From Dorea sp. CAG:317 (GTDB lineage: Bacteria > Bacillota > Clostridia > Lachnospirales > Lachnospiraceae): 17,489 nucleotides of DNA. The translations under genes and the position numbers were made by a program. This document shows, piece after piece, positions 1 through 5,672 of the stretch; position 1 is the stretch's first letter, and each line of letters begins with the position of its first letter. Under the pieces are notes generated by a model. It did no database searches. It was given only the letters and a program-made list of their open reading frames with translations, and had not been told where the DNA came from. Location: contig FR892680.1 in assembly GCA_000433535.1 (NCBI GenBank), forward strand, positions 96,656 to 114,144, read 5' to 3'.

Positions 1-95
1 TTATTATTTGCCTCTATCTCTTTTTTCAGAAGGCTATCGATGTACGCTTCATCAATTTTCTGAAAAGATGTTAATATCTCTGCACTGATTGCCAT
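1..95 (-). CDS. Truncated N-terminus of a gene downstream of the reductase; possibly a four-carbon acid sugar kinase
   Basis: An open frame begins at an ATG at 95-93 and runs off the window edge after 31 codons (starts MAISAEILTSFQKIDEAY). An AAGGAGG ribosome site lies about 10 bases upstream. It starts only 30 bases after the stop of the reductase, so the two are surely co-transcribed. Too little is visible for domain recognition. From memory, long DUF1537 (OtnK-type four-carbon acid sugar kinase) proteins of clostridia begin with a similar acidic/amphipathic helix before their DDDPTG motif, and such kinases sit beside 3-hydroxyisobutyrate-dehydrogenase-like enzymes. That identity is a guess from context; the existence of the gene is well supported by its ribosome site and frame. 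Confidence 0.6.
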   Translation of the reverse strand, partial: MAISAEILTSFQKIDEAYIDSLLKKEIEANN

Positions 96-125
96 ATCTG
101 CATCCTCCTTGTCTCTTCCTTCTGC

Positions 126-1013
126 CTAGTCAAATTTTTTCACTTCTACGTCTGCCAGTTTCTCAAAGTATTGTACGATTCCGCCGTGGTCATCATTCAT
201 ATGTCCATGAATCTTAAGTGTCTGAAGAATTTCATAAAGCTGAGCAGTATAAGGAATCGGAACATCAATCGCATGTGCAGTATTCACTACATTTTTAATA
301 TCTTTGTGATTGATACGGATTGGTCCGCCCGGTTTGAAATTACGCTCTACAATCATCGGAATCTTCGCGTCAAGCACTGCACTTCCCGCAAGACCTCCAC
401 GGATTGCCTCATATACCTTCTGCGGATCTGCTCCTGCTTTTGCTGCCAGTACAAATGCTTCTGATACGACTGCGATTGTGTTGTTCACGATAATCTGATT
501 TGCAAGCTTTGTCACACTTCCACTTCCGGATTCACCGATCAACAACGCAGAAGATCCCAGAATATCAAAATATTCTTTCAGAGCATGAAAGTCTTTCTCA
601 TCGCCGCCTGCCATAATTGCAAGTGTTCCTGCAATAGCCCCAGGTTCGCCGCCGGATACCGGCGCATCTACAAAACCAACTCCCTGCTCTTTCAGTCTTG
701 CATAGCATTCTTTGGATTCAACCGGTGTAACAGAGCTCATATCACACACAATGCTTCCTTCTTTCAAGGTGGATGCAACTCCGTTCTCATCAAACAAAAT
801 AGACTTTACAATATCTCCGCTTGGAACAATAACGAACACAACATCACAGGCAGCTCCGATTTCTGCGTAAGTTCCTTCGGTTGCTCCTGCTGCGACTACA
901 TCAGCAACCGCTTCTTTGTTTAAATCTGTTACAACAAGATCAACACCTGCTTTTACCATGTTTTTTGCCATTGGTCTTCCCATAATTCCAAGTCCGATAA
1001 ATCCTACTTTCAT
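126..1013 (-). CDS. garR: NAD(P)-dependent beta-hydroxyacid dehydrogenase, tartronate semialdehyde reductase (GarR) type
   Basis: A 295-residue member of the 3-hydroxyisobutyrate dehydrogenase family, whose members oxidise or reduce small beta-hydroxyacids in the cytosol. The Rossmann dinucleotide motif GLGIMG is at residues 7-12, the substrate loop DAPVSGG at 116-122, and the catalytic lysine region KLANQ at 169-173 (Lys169, Asn172). The all-helical second half is complete and the length is normal. I start it at 1013 (MKVGFIGLG) with GAAAGGAAG just upstream. A longer frame to 1124 exists but would run across the promoter. The most likely product is 2-hydroxy-3-oxopropionate reductase, forming glycerate. 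L-threonate or erythronate dehydrogenase (LtnD-like) is a fair alternative if the truncated downstream gene is a DUF1537 kinase. It is divergent from a GntR regulator that probably controls it. Confidence 0.85.
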   Translation of the reverse strand: MKVGFIGLGIMGRPMAKNMVKAGVDLVVTDLNKEAVADVVAAGATEGTYAEIGAACDVVFVIVPSGDIVKSILFDENGVASTLKEGSIVCDMSSVTPVESKECYARLKEQGVGFVDAPVSGGEPGAIAGTLAIMAGGDEKDFHALKEYFDILGSSALLIGESGSGSVTKLANQIIVNNTIAVVSEAFVLAAKAGADPQKVYEAIRGGLAGSAVLDAKIPMIVERNFKPGGPIRINHKDIKNVVNTAHAIDVPIPYTAQLYEILQTLKIHGHMNDDHGGIVQYFEKLADVEVKKFD

Positions 1014-1095
1014 ACTTCTTACTTCCTTTCTTTTGAAATTGTTTGTTTCTGTTTGTTTCTGAAATAATCCGTTCATTATTTCGTTTTCTAACTTC

Positions 1096-1124
1096 ACTTT
1101 ACTACACACCGGTATACCGGTCAA
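1096..1124 (-). promoter_or_regulatory. Sigma-A promoter of the reductase operon
   Basis: Reading the minus strand, TTGACC (1124-1119) is followed by a 17-base spacer and TAAAGT (1101-1096). The predicted RNA starts near 1089 and gives a leader of about 76 bases before the start codon at 1013. The spacer is almost filled by the palindrome at 1108-1121. Confidence 0.6.
1108..1121. promoter_or_regulatory. Probable operator for the FadR-type GntR regulator
   Basis: ACCGGTATACCGGT is a perfect 14-base palindrome. Its centre GTATAC fits the GT-NN-AC core typical of FadR/FCD-subfamily GntR operators. It sits between the -35 and -10 elements of the reductase promoter, where bound protein would block RNA polymerase, so repression relieved by a small carboxylate is the likely mode. 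No second copy is seen near the regulator's own promoter. Confidence 0.6.
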
Positions 1125-1259
1125 TAGGTTGTTTCTCTTTCTCCATTTTCTACATAATTCACTAATTATTTTTGTGCAAAATTGATATATCTATATCGTC
1201 CTATTCGTTATTTTCTTAACATAATATACAATTTTTTCATTTCTTTTATCAACGTGATA

Positions 1260-1288
1260 TTGACCGTTTTTCTTGTTTATTGTATGAT
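1260..1288 (+). promoter_or_regulatory. Sigma-A promoter of the GntR regulator gene
   Basis: TTGACC at 1260-1265, a 17-base spacer and TATGAT at 1283-1288 (5 of 6 to TATAAT). The RNA would start near 1295, about 83 bases before the start codon at 1378. Confidence 0.55.
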
Positions 1289-1377
1289 ATTCTTGTAAAA
1301 ACACTTTATTTTTCTATTGTTTTTACAGGATTTTTGTTAAAAAAATATTTATCCGAGCAATGTTAAGGAGTTTGCAT

Positions 1378-2022
1378 ATGATACCATTAAACGAACAGGC
1401 ATACCGTCATTTACAACATATGATCCTCACCGATCAATTATCCTATCAGGAAATCTATTCCGAGACAAAACTTTCTAAAGAGCTTGGCATTTCCCGCACC
1501 CCGTTCCGAGATGCGATCCACAGACTTGCACAGGAAGGTTATATTGATATCATCCCCAGCAAGGGCTTTACGCTCCACCAACTGACAAAACAGGATGTTG
1601 ATGAAACATTTCAGATTCGTTCTGCCCTGGAATGTTACTGTACCTTCCAGATTACGCAGGCTTACCACAGTCGGAGTGCAAAGAAACTTTTCCGTGAACT
1701 TGATTTTCTTATGGAATGTTTAAAAGAAATTCTGGATACAACGAAATCAATTGAAGAATTCTGCGAATATGATTTTCAATTTCACACCAGGATCATTGAA
1801 TATCTGGATAATAAGCAATTTGCTTCTGTTTTTGCAGCCTTTATGTATCGGATGAGAAGGCTGGCAGCTCTTTCCCTGTCCCACAAGGGGCGTATGGAAG
1901 ACACTTATCAGGAGCATATGGCAATTTTAGACGCCATGAAACGCGGCGACACTGAACACATTTATGAAATCACATTAAAACATATGGAGATTCCACGTGG
2001 GATTAATTTAGAAGACCTGTAA
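1378..2022 (+). CDS. GntR-family transcriptional regulator, FCD (FadR) subfamily
   Basis: A 214-residue DNA-binding regulator. Residues 1-65 form the GntR winged helix (LSKELGISRTPFRDAIHRL at 32-50 is the recognition region). Residues about 70-205 form the all-helical FCD ligand domain. Its metal/ligand set is visible as Asp132, His136, His180 and His202, which normally hold a divalent metal that contacts a carboxylate effector. I chose the ATG at 1378 because AAGGAG at 1365-1370 lies 7 bases before it; an in-frame ATG at 1360 has no ribosome site. It is divergent from the GarR-type reductase and most likely regulates that operon through the palindrome at 1108-1121. The effector cannot be read from sequence; a sugar acid is the natural guess. 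Confidence 0.88.
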   Translation: MIPLNEQAYRHLQHMILTDQLSYQEIYSETKLSKELGISRTPFRDAIHRLAQEGYIDIIPSKGFTLHQLTKQDVDETFQIRSALECYCTFQITQAYHSRSAKKLFRELDFLMECLKEILDTTKSIEEFCEYDFQFHTRIIEYLDNKQFASVFAAFMYRMRRLAALSLSHKGRMEDTYQEHMAILDAMKRGDTEHIYEITLKHMEIPRGINLEDL

Positions 2023-2048
2023 AACTTCTGTTGCCAGGTCTTCTTTTC
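2010..2048 (+). terminator. Intrinsic terminator of the GntR regulator gene
   Basis: AGAAGACCTG (2010-2019) pairs perfectly with CAGGTCTTCT (2035-2044) around a 15-base loop, followed by TTTTCT. The left arm overlaps the last codons of the regulator gene, a compact arrangement. Confidence 0.7.
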
Positions 2049-2059
2049 TATGGTACTAT
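2031..2059 (+). promoter_or_regulatory. Possible promoter of the flavin reductase/endonuclease IV unit
   Basis: TTGCCA at 2031-2036, 17 bases, TACTAT at 2054-2059. The -35 lies inside the preceding terminator hairpin. A separate TATAAT at 2061-2066 has no -35 at the right distance. The signal is weak to moderate. Confidence 0.35.
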
Positions 2060-2105
2060 ATATAATAATAATTATTCTTATTTTTATTTTGATCGGAGGT
2101 ATCTT

Positions 2106-2609
2106 ATGAACAAACAAGCATTTCGAAACTTATCTTACGGTGTATATATTGTGTCTACAATGGATCAGGAGCGTCCTGCCGGATGTACTGCCAACAGTGC
2201 CATGCAGGTAACTTCATCTCCTGCAACCATTGCAGTCAGTATCAATCATGACAACTATACGAATTCCTGTATCGACAAATCCGGTGTCTTTGCCATTTCC
2301 ATCCTGTCTGAGGAATCAGATTCCACACTGATCGGACGTTTTGGCTTCATGTCCGGCAGAGATATGGATAAATTCGATGGAATTAACTACTCTGTCAAAG
2401 AAGGGGTTCCGGTGATTGACGATGCCTGTGCATACATTGTCTGCAAGGTGGTTGACCGGATGGAGACTTCTTCACATACTGTCTTTTTAGGAGAAGTCGT
2501 AGACGCTGACTCTTTGAAATCAGCTCCGCCTATGACTTATGCCTATTACCACAATGTCATCAAAGGGAAAAGCCCTAAAAATGCACCAACCTATCTGCCA
2601 GAAGACTAG
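2106..2609 (+). CDS. Flavin reductase-like FMN-binding protein (flavoredoxin family)
   Basis: A 167-residue single-domain protein of the FMN-binding split-barrel (flavin reductase-like) fold. The N-terminus (FRNLSYGVYIVST, then GCTANSAMQVTSSPATIAVSI) carries the usual flavin-contacting strand and loop, and the C-terminus ends YYHNVIKGKSPKNAPTYLP. In clostridial high-molecular-weight rubredoxins this same end leads into a rubredoxin domain with two CxxC pairs. Here the protein stops instead, so it is the stand-alone form. It probably carries electrons between a reduced carrier or NAD(P)H and a partner such as rubredoxin or an O2/NO-reducing flavodiiron protein. I chose the start at 2106 because CGGAGG precedes it by 6 bases; the open frame extends upstream to 2031 without a ribosome site. 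The endonuclease IV gene follows after 18 bases. Confidence 0.8.
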   Translation: MNKQAFRNLSYGVYIVSTMDQERPAGCTANSAMQVTSSPATIAVSINHDNYTNSCIDKSGVFAISILSEESDSTLIGRFGFMSGRDMDKFDGINYSVKEGVPVIDDACAYIVCKVVDRMETSSHTVFLGEVVDADSLKSAPPMTYAYYHNVIKGKSPKNAPTYLPED

Positions 2610-2627
2610 AAAGGATTTTTTCATACT

Positions 2628-3533
2628 ATGATTTTAGGTTCACACGTAGGAATGAGCGGCAAAGATATGCTTCTTGGCTCTGCAAAAGAAGCCGTATCCT
2701 ACGGTGCAGATACATTTATGTTCTACACCGGCGCTCCGCAAAATACAAGAAGAAAAGACATCTCGGAACTGAATATTGACGCCGCCTGGGAATATATGGA
2801 AGCCCACAAGATCCATGAAATTGTCGTACATGCGCCTTATATCATCAATCTTGGGAATTCTGTAAAACCGGAGACATATGAACTGGCTGTTGAATTTCTT
2901 GCGAAAGAAATCGAACGCACTGAGGCGTGTAAGAGTCGTACGCTCATCCTTCACCCCGGCGCCCATGTAGGAGCCGGAACGGATGTCGGAATCAAACAAG
3001 TGATTCAAGGTCTCAATGAAGTGCTCACAAAAGATACGAAGCTATGTATCGCACTTGAGACTATGGCGGGAAAAGGCTCTGAGCTGGGACGAAACTTTGA
3101 AGAACTGGCACGCATATACGACGGTGTCACTTACAACGAGAAGCTTCGGGTATGCTTTGACACTTGCCACACACATGACAGCGGTTATGATATCATTCAT
3201 GATTTTGACGGTGTGATCGAGAAATTTGACCACCTTCTTGGGAAGGATCAAATTGCGGTCTTCCATATCAACGACAGTAAGAATACTTGCGGTGCCGCAA
3301 AAGACCGACATGCTAACATCGGTTTTGGCGAGATTGGCTTTGACGCCCTCTCTTATATTGTCCATCACCCGGATTTTACAGATATTCCAAAGATTTTGGA
3401 GACACCGTATATCCCTTCTCTTATCAAAGAGAAAAAGTCTTATGCTCCTTATAAGCATGAGATTGAAATGTTAAGAACGGGCAGCTTCCTGCCAGAGATA
3501 CAGGGCAATATCCTTGCCGAAAATGAAGGATAA
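2628..3533 (+). CDS. nfo: Deoxyribonuclease IV (AP endonuclease, endonuclease IV family)
   Basis: A TIM-barrel zinc enzyme that cuts DNA 5' of abasic sites and trims blocked 3' ends in base excision repair. All nine metal ligands of the family are present: His68, His109, Glu144, Asp178, His181, His213, Asp226, His228 and Glu258. The family blocks VHAPYIINLG, LHPGAHVG, ALETMAGKGSELG and CFDTCHTHD are intact. At 301 residues it is about 20 longer than usual through a loose C-terminal tail. The ribosome site AAAGGA is rather far (about 12 bases) from the ATG, so initiation may depend on translation of the flavin reductase 18 bases upstream. The pairing with a flavoprotein may reflect a shared oxidative-stress role, which is inference only. 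Confidence 0.95.
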   Translation: MILGSHVGMSGKDMLLGSAKEAVSYGADTFMFYTGAPQNTRRKDISELNIDAAWEYMEAHKIHEIVVHAPYIINLGNSVKPETYELAVEFLAKEIERTEACKSRTLILHPGAHVGAGTDVGIKQVIQGLNEVLTKDTKLCIALETMAGKGSELGRNFEELARIYDGVTYNEKLRVCFDTCHTHDSGYDIIHDFDGVIEKFDHLLGKDQIAVFHINDSKNTCGAAKDRHANIGFGEIGFDALSYIVHHPDFTDIPKILETPYIPSLIKEKKSYAPYKHEIEMLRTGSFLPEIQGNILAENEG

Positions 3534-3583
3534 GCCTCGTCGTTCACAACATGAATATAGCAGTGAAAACATAAAAAGATTTC

Positions 3584-3624
3584 ATCAGACGGACCTTCTC
3601 CCCGAAAGTTCGTCTGATTTTTTA
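3584..3624 (+). terminator. Intrinsic terminator after nfo
   Basis: An 11-bp stem, ATCAGACGGAC (3584-3594) with GTTCGTCTGAT (3608-3618) and one G-T pair, with a 13-base loop and a run of six T residues. It separates nfo from the YtrA-type operon. Confidence 0.85.
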
Positions 3625-3649
3625 TAATGCCGGAAATCTTTTTTCTTTC

Positions 3650-3678
3650 TTGACAAACTTTCTCTTTTGCATTATTGT
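3650..3678 (+). promoter_or_regulatory. Sigma-A promoter of the YtrA-type ABC operon
   Basis: A perfect TTGACA at 3650-3655, 17 bases, then TATTGT at 3673-3678. The start codon of the regulator is about 40 bases downstream. An inverted repeat begins inside the -10. Confidence 0.6.
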
Positions 3679-3697
3679 ATTACTATCTTAATACAAT
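3674..3697. promoter_or_regulatory. Probable autoregulatory operator of the YtrA-type repressor
   Basis: ATTGTATTA (3674-3682) and TAATACAAT (3689-3697) form a perfect 9-bp inverted repeat around CTATCT. It covers the -10 and the predicted start point. Position and symmetry fit autorepression by the GntR protein encoded directly downstream. Confidence 0.6.
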
Positions 3698-3724
3698 ATA
3701 TCCAACTGAATCGAGGTGAATTCT

Positions 3725-4093
3725 ATGCCATGGGACTTAGATAACAATCGACCGATTTACTTACAGTTAATGGAAAAAATCCAACAGGATATCATCTCCG
3801 GCGTCTATCATGCCGGAGATCGTCTTCCATCTGTTCGAGAGCTGGCACTTGAAGCATCCGTCAATCCAAACACGATGCAAAAAGCACTGTCCGAACTGGA
3901 ACGAAACGGGCTTGTACACACGCAGCGTACCAGCGGTCGATTTATTACGGAGGATAAAACAATGTTAAAACAATTGAAGACAGAACTTGCTGCCGTACAC
4001 ATTCAAGATTTTCTAAACACTATGAAACAGCTTGGTTTCCCTCCGGAAGAAATACTGGAGCTAATCGAAAAAACGATAAAGGAGGATGCATAA
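3725..4093 (+). CDS. GntR-family regulator, YtrA subfamily
   Basis: A 122-residue regulator with a GntR winged helix (about 8-75; DRLPSVRELALEASVNPNTM is the recognition part) and only a short helical C-terminal tail, which is the mark of the YtrA subfamily. Members typically repress their own operon with an ABC transporter and respond to cell-envelope stress or antibiotics. The ATG at 3725 has GAGGTG 6 bases upstream. An in-frame GTG at 3716 is part of that ribosome site and is a poorer choice. The gene ends 1 base before the ATPase start codon, so the three genes are tightly coupled. Confidence 0.88.
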   Translation: MPWDLDNNRPIYLQLMEKIQQDIISGVYHAGDRLPSVRELALEASVNPNTMQKALSELERNGLVHTQRTSGRFITEDKTMLKQLKTELAAVHIQDFLNTMKQLGFPPEEILELIEKTIKEDA

Positions 4094-4094
4094 T

Positions 4095-4796
4095 ATGAAA
4101 CCCATTTTAGAATGTAGTGGTCTTTCCAAACAGTATACCGCTGGTTATTATGCTTTAAAGAATTTAAACCTTGTACTGGAGCGTGGACAGATCATCGGTC
4201 TTCTTGGTCCCAACGGAAGCGGGAAAACCACTTTTATCAAACTGATCAATGATCTCATTACACCAACCAGCGGACAGATTCTGATCGACGGGAAACTGCC
4301 GGGTGTGGATACAAAGGCAATTGTCTCTTATCTTCCTGAGCGCACACATTTAGACCAGACAATGAAAATAAAAGATCTGATCAAATATTTCGCTGATTTC
4401 TATGAAGATTTCAGAATGGAACGGGCATTTACAATGTTAAGAGATCTGAATATCGACCAGAATGCCAGACTAAAGAACCTGTCAAAAGGAACCAAAGAAA
4501 AAGTGCAGCTCATTCTTGTCATGAGCCGGGATGCAAAGCTTTATATTCTGGATGAACCGATCGGCGGAGTCGATCCTGCTGCCAGAGATTATATTCTTCA
4601 TACGATTTTAAATAATTATAATGAAGAGGCTACCATCCTTTTGTCCACACATCTGATTCACGATATCGAAAATATTTTAGATCAAGTAGTCTTCATCCGT
4701 CAGGGAGAACTTGTCTTAAATGCTTCGGTAGATGAGATTCGTATGCAGCAGGGAAAATCGGTAGATTCACTCTTCCGGGAGGTGTTCAAATGTTAA
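4095..4796 (+). CDS. ABC transporter ATP-binding protein (YtrB-like)
   Basis: A 233-residue ABC ATPase with all working motifs: Walker A GPNGSGKTT at 38-46, a variant signature LSKGTKEK in place of LSGGQ, Walker B LYILDEP, the D-loop GGVDP and the switch histidine in LLSTH. It would power the membrane protein encoded next, whose frame it overlaps by 7 bases. The start at 4095 is taken over the in-frame ATG at 4086 because GGAGG (4081-4085) abuts the latter. By family, it is either an exporter of a toxic or envelope-active compound or a bacitracin-type detoxification system. The substrate cannot be read from the sequence. Confidence 0.9.
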   Translation: MKPILECSGLSKQYTAGYYALKNLNLVLERGQIIGLLGPNGSGKTTFIKLINDLITPTSGQILIDGKLPGVDTKAIVSYLPERTHLDQTMKIKDLIKYFADFYEDFRMERAFTMLRDLNIDQNARLKNLSKGTKEKVQLILVMSRDAKLYILDEPIGGVDPAARDYILHTILNNYNEEATILLSTHLIHDIENILDQVVFIRQGELVLNASVDEIRMQQGKSVDSLFREVFKC

Positions 4797-5614
4797 CAAA
4801 ACTTATGAAATATGACTTCAAGGCTTTAAACCGTTATCTGATTCTTATTCACGCCTTCTTGCTTGCTGCTGCCGCTGCCGTAAGAATCTTTTTGACAGAG
4901 CCTCTGCGCCCAGGCGACTCGCAGAGCATAATCGTGTCAACATTTGGAATGATCCTGTTTGTGTTGATTGCAGTGGTAATCTCCTTTGCTACAGGCCTGT
5001 TGACCGCGATTCGTTTCTATAAAAACCTGTTTTCAGACGAAGGATACTTAACCCATACACTGCCCGTTACAAGGGGACAGCACTTGCTTTCCAAGACAAT
5101 TGCCGGCTCCACATGGTACTTTCTCGATCAGATCCTTTTACTTGGAAGCCTCTTTTTGATCTTCCACGCCAAGCCGCTTCGCAATCTGTTCAACGCAAAT
5201 AAGGCAGAACTTTTAAAAGAGTTAGGATTTACCGGTGCTTATGCAAATCTCGCACTTTGGAAAATCATTCTCTACCTTCTTATCTTCCTGTTGATCAGTG
5301 CGCTGTCTTCCGTAATCATGATCTATGCATCCGTCGTTCTTGGACAGTTATTCACCAATCACCGGGTTCTGGGAGCTGTCATTTGTTACATCGGACTTAC
5401 AACGATTCTGTCCATTGTCAGCTATGCTTTGTTGTTTGCTCTGGGTCTTATAAGCCTGAAAGTCCATGACACTTCTATGTCGATGCAATACTTTAACACC
5501 GTGTCTTATATGGTAAAGACACTCAACTTATCCATGATTCTTGCCGCTGTTACAAGTGTGATTCTATATGTCATCACTTACCAGTTATTACAGACAAAGC
5601 TCAACCTCAATTAA
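4790..5614 (+). CDS. ABC transporter permease, six-helix membrane protein
   Basis: A 274-residue membrane protein with about six hydrophobic segments (near residues 17-35, 45-72, 108-125, 152-185, 193-222 and 245-268). There is a positively charged N-terminus and no periplasmic-type domain, as in ABC-2-like permeases of YtrA operons. It starts within the last codons of the ATPase gene, with GGGAGGTG as ribosome site, so the two are translationally coupled and made in balance. The loop with YLTHTLPVTRGQHLLSKT after the second helix resembles the cytoplasmic coupling loop of this class. The transported compound is unknown. Confidence 0.82.
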   Translation: MLTKLMKYDFKALNRYLILIHAFLLAAAAAVRIFLTEPLRPGDSQSIIVSTFGMILFVLIAVVISFATGLLTAIRFYKNLFSDEGYLTHTLPVTRGQHLLSKTIAGSTWYFLDQILLLGSLFLIFHAKPLRNLFNANKAELLKELGFTGAYANLALWKIILYLLIFLLISALSSVIMIYASVVLGQLFTNHRVLGAVICYIGLTTILSIVSYALLFALGLISLKVHDTSMSMQYFNTVSYMVKTLNLSMILAAVTSVILYVITYQLLQTKLNLN

Positions 5615-5640
5615 TTCTTAATCGATATGAGAATAAATAC

Positions 5641-5672
5641 TGGAGCCGAAAACTTTATGTTTTCCGGCTCCA
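5641..5672. terminator. Hairpin between convergent genes, probable bidirectional terminator
   Basis: TGGAGCCGAAAAC (5641-5653) pairs with GTTTTCCGGCTCCA (5659-5672) with one bulged base and a 5-base loop. It lies between the permease stop and the helicase 3' end, and the right arm is inside the last helicase codons. T-runs on either side are weak, so its efficiency is uncertain. Confidence 0.55.

Larger units (their letters stand above)
1014..1377. other. Divergent regulatory region between the reductase and the GntR regulator
   Basis: This 364-base, AT-rich stretch has no gene. It holds one promoter in each direction and a perfect palindrome, listed separately. A tandem duplication of GTTTGTTTCT at 1041-1060 lies in the reductase leader. 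The middle (about 1140-1255) is very AT-rich and I see no other defined element there. Confidence 0.7.

Noticed and set aside
1014..1124. Upstream extension of the reductase to an ATG at 1124
   Set aside because: The extra 37 codons cross the promoter and operator and have no ribosome site. The protein family starts at MKVGFIGLG.
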